Positions 7,488 to 16,860 of a stretch of 64,000 nt of DNA are shown piece after piece. The translations under genes and the position numbers were made by a program. A model generated the notes under the pieces. The model made no database searches. It was not told the DNA's origin and saw only the letters and a program-made list of their open reading frames with translations. The DNA comes from ZC4RG29 sp036381475 (GTDB lineage: Bacteria > Bacteroidota > Bacteroidia > Cytophagales > Cyclobacteriaceae). How positions within the stretch are numbered: position 1 is the first letter of the stretch; each line of letters begins with the position of its first letter. The DNA is taken from NCBI GenBank assembly GCA_036381475.1, contig DASVCT010000262.1, positions 12,447 to 76,446 of the forward strand, read 5' to 3'.

Positions 7488-9626
7488 TTATTGTCCCCTG
7501 GATGCTTCGCTGCCTGCCTGGATATCACGACCCAGCCGTTGCAGATAGGCGATGAGCGCGACAATTTCAGCATCCGGACTGATCTCGATGTTGTCGGCTT
7601 TCAGGTTATCAACGATCTGTCTGGCCTGAGCTTCAAGGTCCCGGACGGCGGTCGCCTCGTATCCTTCTTCATACGGAACACCGATCTTTCTCAATGCGCG
7701 GATCTTGGCAGCCGTCTGAGACTTGTTGATGCTCTGTTCAAACAGCCACGGATACGGCGGCATGATGGAGTTGGCAGAGACGGCATCCGGTTGATACATG
7801 TGGTTGAAATGCCATGAATCGGAATACTTGCCGCCGACGCGCTGTAAGTCAGGTCCGGTGCGCTTGGAACCCCACAAGAATGGATGGTCGTAGACATATT
7901 CGCCCGCTTTAGAGTATTCTCCGTGGAGGGGATCGTAGCGTTCCACTTCCGAGCGGAAGGGCCGTACCATCTGTGTATGACAGCTCACGCAGCCTTCCCG
8001 GATGTAGATGTCGCGACCGTGCAGTTCCAGCGGCGTATATGGCTTGACGCTGGCAATGGTCGGTACGTTCGACTTCACGAGAAATGTGGGTACCATTTCG
8101 ATGATACCACCGATCAGTATGGCGATGAGTGCGAGGAAGGTGAACAGGAGCGGCTTGCTTTCCAGCACGTGGTGCCAACCGCCGTTGCTGCGCATGCCGC
8201 GCACGAAGGGTGCGGCCTCCGCGCTCACTTCCTTTTGGAAGGAACCCTGCCGCGCCGTGCGGATCAGGTTGTAAGTCATAATGATCGCACCGGTCAGGTA
8301 CAGGGCACCGCCGGCCGCACGGAGCATGTACATGGGAAGGATCTGGACGGTCGTTTCAAGAAAGTTCTTGTATACCAGGAATCCTTCGTTATTAAATTCC
8401 TGCCACATGAGGCTTTGCGTAATGCCTGATATGTACATCGGCACGGCATAGAAGATTATGCCTAACGTTCCCAGCCAGAAGTGCACGTTCGCAAGCCCGG
8501 TCGAATAGAGTTTCGTTTGCCATAGACGCGGGACGAGCCAGTACAGCATGCCAAAGGTGAGGAAGCCGTTCCATCCCAGACCGCCGATGTGAACGTGTGC
8601 GACGATCCAATCCGTAAAGTGCGCGATGGCATTAACGTTCTTCAACGACAACAACGGACCTTCGAGCGTAGCCATACCATAAGCGGTGACGGCCACGACC
8701 ATGAACTTGAGAACCGGGTCTTCACGAACGCGATCCCATGCGCCACGTAGCGTGAGCAGGCCGTTGAGCATCCCACCCCATGATGGGGCAATAAGCATAA
8801 TGGAAAACACTGTGCCGAGTGACTGGGCCCAGTCGGGTAGAGCCGTATACAGCAGATGATGCGGACCTGCCCATATGTAGATGAATATGAGTGACCAGAA
8901 ATGAATGATGGAGAGGCGGTAGGAGTACACCGGCCGGTTTGCAGCCTTGGGCAGGTAATAATACATCAGGCCCAGGAAGGGTGTGGTGAGAAAGAACGCA
9001 ACGGCATTGTGTCCGTACCACCATTGAACAAGTGCATCCTGAACACCTGCGTACCAGGAGTAACTCTTGAACGCACTTACCGGAATTCCAAATGAGTTGA
9101 CAATGTGAAGAACTGCGACCGTGACAAACGTGGCGATGTAGAACCAGATGGCTACGTACATGTGCTTCTCACGCCGCACCAGGATGGTCCCGATCATATT
9201 CCAGCCGAACACCACCCACACAACAGCGATGGCGATATCTATAGGCCATTCGAGTTCAGCATACTCCTTGGAGGTCGTGAGTCCAAGCGGTAGGGTAATT
9301 GCGGCAGCTACAATTATGAGCTGCCATCCCCAAAAGTTGATCCAACTCAGCGTATCGCTATACATCCTTGTCTTCAGGAGACGTTGCATCGAGTAGTAGA
9401 TGCCGGCGAACATGGCGTTGCCGACAAAGGCAAAGATCACCGCGTTGGTGTGCAGTGGCCTGATGCGTCCGAAGGTGGTGTACTGTGTGTCGAAGTTGAA
9501 TAAGGGATAAAAGAGTTGAATGGCGGCAGTCAGTCCTACAAGCATGCCAACCAGCCCGAATACGACGGTGGCGATAATAAACGCTTTGACGATCCGGTTG
9601 TCGTAATTGAATTGCTGAAGTTCCAT
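7488..9626 (-). CDS. ccoNO: Fused cbb3 oxidase subunits I and II
   Basis: A 712-residue fusion of CcoN and CcoO, the usual form in Bacteroidota. Residues 1-470 are the twelve-helix haem-copper core. Candidate metal ligands are H59 (LHTNAVIF), H206 (WWYGHNAVAF), H256 and H257 (AGPHHLLY), and H344 and H346 (HVHIGGLGW). Residues about 490-712 are CcoO, with a membrane anchor, the haem c site CVSCH (546-550) and a likely axial Met in SIMPPYPW. The enzyme reduces oxygen at low tension and pumps protons. ccoS lies 138 bases upstream, and that gap contains only a short CCTGA/TCAGG hairpin at 9710-9725. Confidence 0.97.
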   Translation of the reverse strand: MELQQFNYDNRIVKAFIIATVVFGLVGMLVGLTAAIQLFYPLFNFDTQYTTFGRIRPLHTNAVIFAFVGNAMFAGIYYSMQRLLKTRMYSDTLSWINFWGWQLIIVAAAITLPLGLTTSKEYAELEWPIDIAIAVVWVVFGWNMIGTILVRREKHMYVAIWFYIATFVTVAVLHIVNSFGIPVSAFKSYSWYAGVQDALVQWWYGHNAVAFFLTTPFLGLMYYYLPKAANRPVYSYRLSIIHFWSLIFIYIWAGPHHLLYTALPDWAQSLGTVFSIMLIAPSWGGMLNGLLTLRGAWDRVREDPVLKFMVVAVTAYGMATLEGPLLSLKNVNAIAHFTDWIVAHVHIGGLGWNGFLTFGMLYWLVPRLWQTKLYSTGLANVHFWLGTLGIIFYAVPMYISGITQSLMWQEFNNEGFLVYKNFLETTVQILPMYMLRAAGGALYLTGAIIMTYNLIRTARQGSFQKEVSAEAAPFVRGMRSNGGWHHVLESKPLLFTFLALIAILIGGIIEMVPTFLVKSNVPTIASVKPYTPLELHGRDIYIREGCVSCHTQMVRPFRSEVERYDPLHGEYSKAGEYVYDHPFLWGSKRTGPDLQRVGGKYSDSWHFNHMYQPDAVSANSIMPPYPWLFEQSINKSQTAAKIRALRKIGVPYEEGYEATAVRDLEAQARQIVDNLKADNIEISPDAEIVALIAYLQRLGRDIQAGSEASRGQ

Positions 9627-9764
9627 AGTGCAGGTCCCAGTCGGGTAAAATCCAGACGTGAAAGTAGCGGGCTCGCTTTCGCCTGCATATGATTGAGATT
9701 AGAAGAAATCCTGACGAACATCAGGGCTTTTTAGCGATGAACCGGTCGTACTACGCCTTGGTAG

Positions 9765-9944
9765 TCAATGTTTTGAGCCTTCCTCGGGCGTTATTTTACC
9801 GTCGGTCTCTTCCTCGAAAAGCATCCGGATAGACGGTGTCACCACATCGTCGTATTGGCCACGACGCACGGCCCGCCAGAACAGGGCCAGGAAGACGATG
9901 GCGATAATCAGGCTGATCGATATGAGCAACACGATGATGATCAT
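9765..9944 (-). CDS. ccoS: cbb3 oxidase maturation protein CcoS
   Basis: 59 residues from the ATG at 9944. One transmembrane helix is followed by the FWRAVRRGQYDD segment typical of CcoS, which is needed for cofactor insertion into the oxidase. The start overlaps the ccoI stop by four bases (ATGA), so the two are translationally coupled. The longer frame to 9992 lies inside ccoI and was rejected. Confidence 0.9.
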   Translation of the reverse strand: MIIIVLLISISLIIAIVFLALFWRAVRRGQYDDVVTPSIRMLFEEETDGKITPEEGSKH

Positions 9945-12337
9945 GACGCATTTGACTGGATAATGCCGCCTAGTTTTTGCGATCCGGCCCACCGAACCGC
10001 CAGGGTCGAGAAGGCAACGACGCTGATGCTGCTTAACGGCATGAGAATAGCAGCGTAGAGCGGAGTGAGCAGTCCTGTTACGGCAAAACTCAAAGCTATC
10101 GTGTTGTACAGAAATGAAATGATAAAGCCCGCGCGAAGTATTTTGACCGCCGACCGGGACAGGGCAAAAAAGACATCCAGGTTGCGCACCATCTCACCCT
10201 TTATGATTCCGTCACTGGCTGGAGTAAATACGCCGGTGTCGTCTGTTACAGCCACGCCCACATCGCACTGACGCAGGGCGCCTGCATCATTCAGACCGTC
10301 GCCGACCATCGTTACTACATGGCCCTGCGATTGAAGGTCACGCACATAGTCGAGTTTGTCTTGTGGCGATTGGGAAAAGCGAAGGTCGGCATCGTCAGGG
10401 AAGATCCCTTTCATCAATTGACCACCCACGGCACTATCGCCGGAAACCAAACCTTTGCATCGCTTACCGAGCCGGCGAATCATGTCGGCAATGCCCGGCC
10501 GGAGCGATGTTCCGATGGTAAAGTATCCCCTGACGGTTCCGTCGATGGAGACAAATACCGCTGACCCCTGGGTTGCCACAGGTTGGGCGCCCGTGAATTC
10601 GTCCGAGCCCACTCGAACCGGGGTGCCGGCGACAGTTCCCTCGATGCCCTGGCCTTCATACTCCGCGAAAGCGTCCACAGTCATTGCCTTTATTTCTGGC
10701 AAAGAATTGTACAGGATGCGGCTGAGCGGATGTGTTGAACAGGCCGCGAGTCCTTTTATCCACGTCATTTCGTTCTCGTCCAGGATCCCTGTGAACTTTA
10801 CCATCTCTTTGCCGTGGGTGACGGTCCCCGTTTTGTCGAAGACAACGGCGTCGGTCTTCGCCATCCTTTCGATGACCTGTGCGTTCTTTAGGTAAAAACC
10901 GGCACGTCCAAAGACCCGCATCATGTTGCCATAGGTAAAGGGAGCAGTGAGTGCGAGCGCGCACGGGCAAGCTACGATGAGGACTGCGGTGACGTTGAGC
11001 CACACCTGTGAGGAGTCGTGTATGTACCACCCTATGGCGGTTGCAAAAGCGATGAACACGACAGCCCAGGTAAACCACGTTGCGATCTTGTCCATCGCAC
11101 TACGATCATCCTTCGAATCCTTTTGGAAAACCTGGTTGTTCCAAAGGCTCGTCAGGTAGCTCTGTGCGATCTTGCGTTCGACCATCATGCGCACGGGAAC
11201 ACCAACAAGTCGTCCACCCGCGTAGAGGAGGTCGCCGGCCTGTGCGCTTACAGGTTCCGACTCGCCCGTCACAAAACTGTAGTCGATCAGCGCCTTGTCG
11301 TCAAGGATGCGACTGTCTGAAGGGATGATCTCTCCGTTTCGAATGCGAATTGTATCTCCTTCACGGATCTCGTGCACCACCACCGGTCGCCAGTTTAAGC
11401 CATCGGACCTTTCTACTGCCAGCGGAAAATAGGATTTGAAGTCGCGGTCAAAGGCGAGGCTTTCATACGTCTTGCCCTGGAACCAGCGACCGACAAGGAG
11501 AAAGAAAACCAATCCGGTTAACGAATCGAAATAGCCGGGTCCTGACGCCGTAACGATGTCCCATGTGCTTCGCGCCATCAGTGCAACAAGTCCGGCAGCG
11601 ATGGGAACGTCAATGTTGATACGACGCTGGGTGAACGCCGTAATGGCCGAGCGGAGATAGTCCGAACCACTGTAAAGAAAGACGGGGACAGAGAGGGCAA
11701 GATTCAGCCAGGAGAAAACTTCCTTCAGGTCGAATTCTGCGGCATCAAGTCCCAGGTACTCGGGGAAGCTGAACAGCATGACGTTGCCGAAGCAGAAAGC
11801 TGCAACCGCAAGTTTGAGTATAAGTTGCTGATTGGCGGCGGAAGGCTTCCGGGCGCCGGCGTCAAGGTTGATTTGGGGCGCGTAGCCCAATACCGCCATC
11901 CGTTGGGCGATTCGGCTCAAGGCGACCTGCGACGGATTGAAGTCTATGAGGATCGACTTGCGCGCGTAATTCACCTCCGACCGCAGGATGCCGGGTTCCA
12001 GTCGTCGCAGGTTTTCGAGCAGCCAGATGCAACTCACGCAATGAATGGAGGGTACGATGAATCGCGCCCGCGCAAAATTGGCTGAGTCAAATTCAAGGAA
12101 CCGGGCTTTGACGTTCGCATCGTCGAGACAAGCATAGATACTTGTGTCCGTTTCAGTCTGACGTATGCCCGGTGCCTTGTCGAGCGTATAGTACGTGCAC
12201 AGACCGTTTTCGTTGAGGATTTCGTAGACGGTCCTGCATCCCGTACAGCAAAACGGCTTATCATCCAGCCAAAAGGGCTCCCCGCACGGCTGTCCGCAGT
12301 GATAGCAACATAGGTCGGTACGGGTAATCGTTTCCAC
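9941..12337 (-). CDS. ccoI: Copper-transporting P1B-type ATPase CcoI
   Basis: 798 residues. The N-terminus has a cysteine-rich metal-binding module (CCYHCGQPC, then FCCTGCRTVYE), followed by a heavy-metal-associated domain with C100 and C103 (IHCVSC). The membrane CPC motif is at 457-459 (VACPCAL), the phosphorylated Asp is D501 (DKTGTVTHG), and the hinge GDGLNDA lies further on. The enzyme exports copper for the cbb3 haem-copper centre. This is the first gene of the eight-gene minus-strand operon. Confidence 0.96.
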   Translation of the reverse strand: METITRTDLCCYHCGQPCGEPFWLDDKPFCCTGCRTVYEILNENGLCTYYTLDKAPGIRQTETDTSIYACLDDANVKARFLEFDSANFARARFIVPSIHCVSCIWLLENLRRLEPGILRSEVNYARKSILIDFNPSQVALSRIAQRMAVLGYAPQINLDAGARKPSAANQQLILKLAVAAFCFGNVMLFSFPEYLGLDAAEFDLKEVFSWLNLALSVPVFLYSGSDYLRSAITAFTQRRINIDVPIAAGLVALMARSTWDIVTASGPGYFDSLTGLVFFLLVGRWFQGKTYESLAFDRDFKSYFPLAVERSDGLNWRPVVVHEIREGDTIRIRNGEIIPSDSRILDDKALIDYSFVTGESEPVSAQAGDLLYAGGRLVGVPVRMMVERKIAQSYLTSLWNNQVFQKDSKDDRSAMDKIATWFTWAVVFIAFATAIGWYIHDSSQVWLNVTAVLIVACPCALALTAPFTYGNMMRVFGRAGFYLKNAQVIERMAKTDAVVFDKTGTVTHGKEMVKFTGILDENEMTWIKGLAACSTHPLSRILYNSLPEIKAMTVDAFAEYEGQGIEGTVAGTPVRVGSDEFTGAQPVATQGSAVFVSIDGTVRGYFTIGTSLRPGIADMIRRLGKRCKGLVSGDSAVGGQLMKGIFPDDADLRFSQSPQDKLDYVRDLQSQGHVVTMVGDGLNDAGALRQCDVGVAVTDDTGVFTPASDGIIKGEMVRNLDVFFALSRSAVKILRAGFIISFLYNTIALSFAVTGLLTPLYAAILMPLSSISVVAFSTLAVRWAGSQKLGGIIQSNAS

Positions 12338-12400
12338 TTCCGTTATAGCGCTGCTCCTCTATGATCACCGTATCCCTATTGCAGTTTGTCGGGGTTGGCG

Positions 12401-13093
12401 TCAGTTCTTGTAAGTCAGGACGGTGTAGCCCAGGAGTTTGTCGTTCTTGTTATACGTTTCACTTTTCACCAAACCGTAATTCGGAGCAATCCATTCTACG
12501 ACGTTGAAAGTAAAAGTCATGGCAATACCTACCTGATTTCTGATTGTGTTCAGACTGGTTATCTTGTAACATTCGACGTCACCCAAAGCGGTGCTGATGG
12601 TCTCCTTGCCCACCACTTTCCGGTTACTTACGGTGCAGTTCAGTTTGAAGGGGAGACCGTCACCAGAGGCAGTGACGGTTATCGAGCCGTCCTTAAGTTG
12701 CTGGCCGAGCGACAGGGAACTTGGGATCTCGAGGTCTTCGCCCTCCATTTTCAGCTCGCTTTTCCCAAAGGCTTCGAGTTGTTCCTTGGGTATATAATTT
12801 CTCATGTCCACGAGGATGACTCCGTTGTCGCAGTGAAACTCATACTCGCCTTCGTGAATTTGTTTTCCCTTTTCATCTTCTATCAGCGAGCTCACGAGGG
12901 CATCATACCCGCTGCTCGTGGGACTAAAGGTCAGCACCTTCTGTTTTATTTTCCCGGTAGGTTTGCCTTTGGCATTAAATGTTTCCATGTGCCATTCCCC
13001 GTTCTCCTTCATTACGTAAAACGGGTTACACTGCGAATACACGAAGGTGCTTGCACCAGCGATAAGAAGGATGGTTGTGATGAGGTTTTTCAT
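12401..13093 (-). CDS. TapB-like secreted protein of unknown function
   Basis: 230 residues with a signal peptide (KNLITTILLIAGASTFVYS, cleavage before QCNPF). The rest is rich in beta strand and resembles the TapB/DUF3108-like family of exported Bacteroidota proteins, which start with a CNPFYVMKEG-type segment. I chose the ATG at 13093 over the TTG at 13099. It lies between ccoI and recO with its own spacing. No enzymatic motif is visible. Confidence 0.75.
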   Translation of the reverse strand: MKNLITTILLIAGASTFVYSQCNPFYVMKENGEWHMETFNAKGKPTGKIKQKVLTFSPTSSGYDALVSSLIEDEKGKQIHEGEYEFHCDNGVILVDMRNYIPKEQLEAFGKSELKMEGEDLEIPSSLSLGQQLKDGSITVTASGDGLPFKLNCTVSNRKVVGKETISTALGDVECYKITSLNTIRNQVGIAMTFTFNVVEWIAPNYGLVKSETYNKNDKLLGYTVLTYKN

Positions 13094-13153
13094 AGCCAAC
13101 TAAGATTTAGTTTGAGAATTAGACACTAAATAAAAGTAAAACACTTCCCTCAA

Positions 13154-13825
13154 TTATGAAAGAACCTCACGCAGAACCTGGACCGATCGTATTTCTCCGA
13201 GCGATTCGATATGCTCGCCGAAAAAGGCGACCAGTGCCTCCAAAATTTCCCTTCGCCGGCTCACCGTCATACCTATCGTCTCATCATAGCTGGCGGTCAG
13301 CAGGCTTTCGACCACCGATTCCGTTTCCCGATCGAAAGGCCGCGTGCCGCCGATTTGGGCTGCAGTATACACCCCGAAACCCAGGTGGCGGCTGAGTTTG
13401 ATCAGGAAAAGCAAGTGAAAATTCTCATAGTTTTTTTCCAGGGTCTCGAGCACACGTAACGAGTTGAAAATGAAGTCGAATAGGGGCCCCGGGGCGGTCT
13501 CCTCACGGACGGTCTTGTTCAGGATTTCGCAGACAAACATGGCGATGGCCGACTTGCGAACGTCGGTGGCCACCGAATGATAGGGGTAAGGGCACTTTAC
13601 CTCGCGGATCCTATTGATGTTGGCATTGTCGCGGTGGTACACGACCATATCAAGGAGGGTCAGCGGCTGATACAACGCCATTTTTCCCGCAGTGGTCTTC
13701 GAACTTCTTACCCCATTTACGATGTACGACTGAATGCCGAATGCCTCCGTGAGGATCGTCACAATGATGGACGACTCCCTGAAACGGGTGAAGCGAAACA
13801 CGATACCCTTGGTCTTCGCAATCAT
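13154..13825 (-). CDS. recO: DNA repair protein RecO
   Basis: 223 residues. The N-terminal OB fold begins TKGIVFRFTRFRESSIIVTI, followed by a helical domain. RecO works with RecR to load RecA at single-stranded gaps. The zinc-finger cysteines of many RecO proteins are largely missing, which is common in Bacteroidota. porZ ends 20 bases upstream on the same strand, a frequent gene order in this phylum. Confidence 0.93.
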   Translation of the reverse strand: MIAKTKGIVFRFTRFRESSIIVTILTEAFGIQSYIVNGVRSSKTTAGKMALYQPLTLLDMVVYHRDNANINRIREVKCPYPYHSVATDVRKSAIAMFVCEILNKTVREETAPGPLFDFIFNSLRVLETLEKNYENFHLLFLIKLSRHLGFGVYTAAQIGGTRPFDRETESVVESLLTASYDETIGMTVSRRREILEALVAFFGEHIESLGEIRSVQVLREVLS

Positions 13826-13845
13826 AGGCTACGGGCTTGTCATTG

Positions 13846-16071
13846 CTATTCCACCACGGCAATCCGCCCAACAAAATGTTCGCTGCCATCGGTCGAGGTA
13901 CTGAACACCAGGTAGATGCCGGATTTGACCCGTTGGCCGTTGTAGTTTCTCACGTTCCATGTCGCAGTGCCCCCCGCCGCATAGGTTTGCCAAACGAGCC
14001 GGCCACCCGCATCCGTGATCTTAACCACCGCATCCGTCGCCAGGCCACTGATGCCAACCAGTCCGCTAAATTCAAACGTAACAGGATTGGGGAAGATCTT
14101 GACGGCACCAAATTCGGGGTGCCCCGCCGTGGCATCGGAACGGTAGGAAACCAATCCTGCGGCCGTCGCGACAAACACTTCGCCGGTAGCATCATCGATC
14201 CCGATGTCCAGAATGTTGTCGGACGGCAAGGGGCTATTCTCCCGGTTGAAGTGGTAAACGAGCTCTTCACCTTCGGGACCGAAAAGCCAAATGCCCTGCT
14301 CGGTGCCTATCCATTTTCTGTTTCCACCGTCTATCGCGATGGCCGTCACTTTCTGACCGGTAAGCAGGAAACGTCCTTCGAAGATGGGTCGCACGGCATT
14401 GGTCCCGGGATTGAAGACGCCTGCGGGGTCTGGAAAATAGGCCACCCCGTTGTCTGTACCGACCCACATCCTCGCATCCCGATCCGCTGCGAGGCAATTT
14501 ACGTTGTCATGGGGAAGACCACCACTGCCTGCGGCATCGGTGAGATACACACTGTTGCCGTCGGAGTTAACCACGAGTATGCCGCCTCCGGCTGAAGGGC
14601 TCAGGGCAGCCCATACTGCCCCCGTATAGTCTAACTCAAGCGACAAGGGGAAGCGCGAAGCAGGCGTAGCAAATGCGTATGATTCCCACGAGTTGCCATC
14701 GAACCGATGCAACGGTTCGGAGGCGCCGAAGTTGGCTGCCCACACATTCTCTGAGTCAGAAGCCAGCGCTGTAATGTTGACGTGATCGCCGGGTGGATTG
14801 GAATTTATGAGGGTGCTGTTGCTTTCGTCGTAGATGATGGTGGGCGCTGCGAGGGGTCCCGCCTGCACGCCTCCGCCGAACGACGCGACGTATGTTGCGC
14901 CTTTGGCGTCTACCGCATCCGTTATATCCGACACTGATGCCGTTTCGGTAGTCCATGCGCCGTCTGCATAGGAGCTAATCCATCCTGGATTGCCCAATGC
15001 CTGATAGTCCGCTGTATACCCTCCGCCGAGGGCGTATATCCTGCCGGCAATCCGTGCGAGCTTTCGCGTGACCTGAAAGGCGGGGCCATTGGCAACATAG
15101 GTAGCAGGGGCACCCGTTCCCGCCGACAAGAGTCCGTTTGCGTTATCGCCGATCCATACTATGCCTCCTGCTTCCAGGGCGAACCGGAAGCTGGTGCCGC
15201 TGGGTGTTGACGCCTCTGTGATGAGGTTGTCGCGCGACAGCAGCCACGCATGGTTGTCTTCACAGATGACAAGGTGATCGTCTGAGCTGGTCAGGCTGAC
15301 GATCTCTGTGTCTCCGGGGTAAGCCTGTTGGATCCAGGTGCCGTTGTCCTGGTAGAATATGCCTGCACCGTCGACGGCGGCATAGATCCTTCCATTGAAG
15401 GCGGAGACAGCGCTAGTTGAACCGGCAAGCTCGCCCTGATTGTGACGCTTCCAGTTGTGATAATCCAGAAGGTTATCGGCAAGCCTGCCTGCCAGGACAC
15501 CTGCTTCTGTGGCGATATAGACGCTGTCGCCCAGGACGGCACTTTGGAAGAGGTCAAGCGATGTGCCGTTGACGCCCAGGTCGCGCCATGTCTCGCGCAC
15601 TTCGTGACGTGCAACGTCAAACACCACGAGCCCATAAGGCGTTGCAAGGTACCCCAACCCGTTCGCGAACGTGATTTGCCGTATGCTCGCGTCTTCTATT
15701 GTTTCGTTAACCCAGTTAAAATGGGTTATGTCGGTTTCGCTTATGACATCCAATGCACCGCTGGCATAGCCAATAAACAATTCACCAGATGCCCGATCAA
15801 AAGCCAGCGTCGAGATGACGTCGCCCGAGAGTCCGTTCAGTGCAGTCACCACGGACAGCGAACGATCCGAAAGGTCCAGTACCATCATGCCGGTGCCGCA
15901 TGCAGCGTACACCTTTTGGTCGCTCACTGCGATTCCGGTGACCGAGTTATAGGAAACGTGCGTCCGCCACTGTCCGATCGGAACAGCGGGTTGTGAAAGC
16001 GCGCAGGGCGCGACGCAAAATTCCAGCACGCTGAGGAGGCATGAGGCGATATACCCGAGGCAGGTGTTCAT
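13846..16071 (-). CDS. porZ: PorZ-like beta-propeller protein of the type IX secretion system
   Basis: 741 residues. A signal peptide ends near ALSQP, then repeated propeller blades begin IGQWRTHVSYNSVTGIAV, including two-component-regulator-like WVGTDNGVAYF and WIGTEQGIWLF blades. The C-terminal immunoglobulin-like domain (KIFPNPV start, KSGIYLV near the end) is of the type IX sorting type. PorZ in Porphyromonas is a surface component needed for attaching A-LPS to secreted cargo. Position next to recO supports the call. I used the ATG at 16071 rather than the TTG at 16080. Confidence 0.88.
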   Translation of the reverse strand: MNTCLGYIASCLLSVLEFCVAPCALSQPAVPIGQWRTHVSYNSVTGIAVSDQKVYAACGTGMMVLDLSDRSLSVVTALNGLSGDVISTLAFDRASGELFIGYASGALDVISETDITHFNWVNETIEDASIRQITFANGLGYLATPYGLVVFDVARHEVRETWRDLGVNGTSLDLFQSAVLGDSVYIATEAGVLAGRLADNLLDYHNWKRHNQGELAGSTSAVSAFNGRIYAAVDGAGIFYQDNGTWIQQAYPGDTEIVSLTSSDDHLVICEDNHAWLLSRDNLITEASTPSGTSFRFALEAGGIVWIGDNANGLLSAGTGAPATYVANGPAFQVTRKLARIAGRIYALGGGYTADYQALGNPGWISSYADGAWTTETASVSDITDAVDAKGATYVASFGGGVQAGPLAAPTIIYDESNSTLINSNPPGDHVNITALASDSENVWAANFGASEPLHRFDGNSWESYAFATPASRFPLSLELDYTGAVWAALSPSAGGGILVVNSDGNSVYLTDAAGSGGLPHDNVNCLAADRDARMWVGTDNGVAYFPDPAGVFNPGTNAVRPIFEGRFLLTGQKVTAIAIDGGNRKWIGTEQGIWLFGPEGEELVYHFNRENSPLPSDNILDIGIDDATGEVFVATAAGLVSYRSDATAGHPEFGAVKIFPNPVTFEFSGLVGISGLATDAVVKITDAGGRLVWQTYAAGGTATWNVRNYNGQRVKSGIYLVFSTSTDGSEHFVGRIAVVE

Positions 16072-16092
16072 GGAAAGCAACCGGCCTGTATG

Positions 16093-16683
16093 TTACTCGA
16101 TTTTTCGATTTGCCATGCCTTCGATGAAAGCTTTCCGACTGCGGGCTTCGTACTGGTCGTACTCGCCCAGCATGATTTGTCCTTCATTGGGCGACAGGCG
16201 GAAGGAAAACGAAGCAAGTTCTCCCGTTTGCGCACAGATAGCATGCAATTTGGTGACGTATTCGGCAATAGCAAGAAGCTGTGGCATGGGACCGAACGGC
16301 TTGCCCTTGTAGTCCATGTCGAGACCTGCGACGATGACACGTTTGCCTTCGTTGGCGAGGGCGTTGCAGATGTCGATAATGGCGCTGTCAAAAAACTGCG
16401 CTTCATCGATACCCACGACGTCGCAGTCGCCTGAAAGCAGAATGAGGTCGCCGGCAAACTGGACGGCGGTTGATCGAATGGTATTCTCGTTGTGCGACAC
16501 AATCAGCTGGCGGTGATACCTGACGTCGATGGCAGGCTTGAAAATTTCCACCTTTTGTCCCGCGATGATGGCACGGTTAAGCCGGCGGATGAGCTCTTCT
16601 GTTTTACCGGAGAACATGCAACCGCAAATGACTTCGATCCAGCCCGTGCCTGATTTCCTGCCGAGGTGTGGTTCTATGAACAT
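16093..16683 (-). CDS. tdk: Thymidine kinase, atypical zinc site
   Basis: 196 residues from the ATG at 16683; the upstream extension has no ATG and lacks family character. The P-loop GCMFSGKTEE, the DEAQFF motif with the catalytic Glu near residue 94, and the LDMDYKGKPFG lasso region are all present. The zinc site normally formed by four Cys/His residues is mostly lost: only C150 of the first pair remains (CAQT), and the second pair reads SRKAF. The enzyme salvages thymidine to dTMP. Confidence 0.94.
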   Translation of the reverse strand: MFIEPHLGRKSGTGWIEVICGCMFSGKTEELIRRLNRAIIAGQKVEIFKPAIDVRYHRQLIVSHNENTIRSTAVQFAGDLILLSGDCDVVGIDEAQFFDSAIIDICNALANEGKRVIVAGLDMDYKGKPFGPMPQLLAIAEYVTKLHAICAQTGELASFSFRLSPNEGQIMLGEYDQYEARSRKAFIEGMANRKIE

Positions 16684-16860
16684 AGCCTGCAAGTTAAGGG
16701 ACTGCGGCGGATTTTCGCGAATGGCTGAAGGAGGCAAATCAATGCGAAATTGACGCTCCAGGGCATTTTCCGAGTCCCGTTTCAACGAAACGACCCCACG
16801 CTATTGCTGAATAAGCGTTACATTTACAATGACGTAGGACATTTCCCCAAATAGTGCGAC

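Noticed and set aside
9710..9725. Terminator between ccoS and ccoNO
   Set aside because: The 5-pair stem is weak on the coding strand and lies inside what looks like one operon; noted only as a hairpin.
13837..14595. 252-residue open frame opposite porZ
   Set aside because: It lies wholly antisense to a clear PorZ-type gene and has no recognisable domain; high GC third positions create such shadows.
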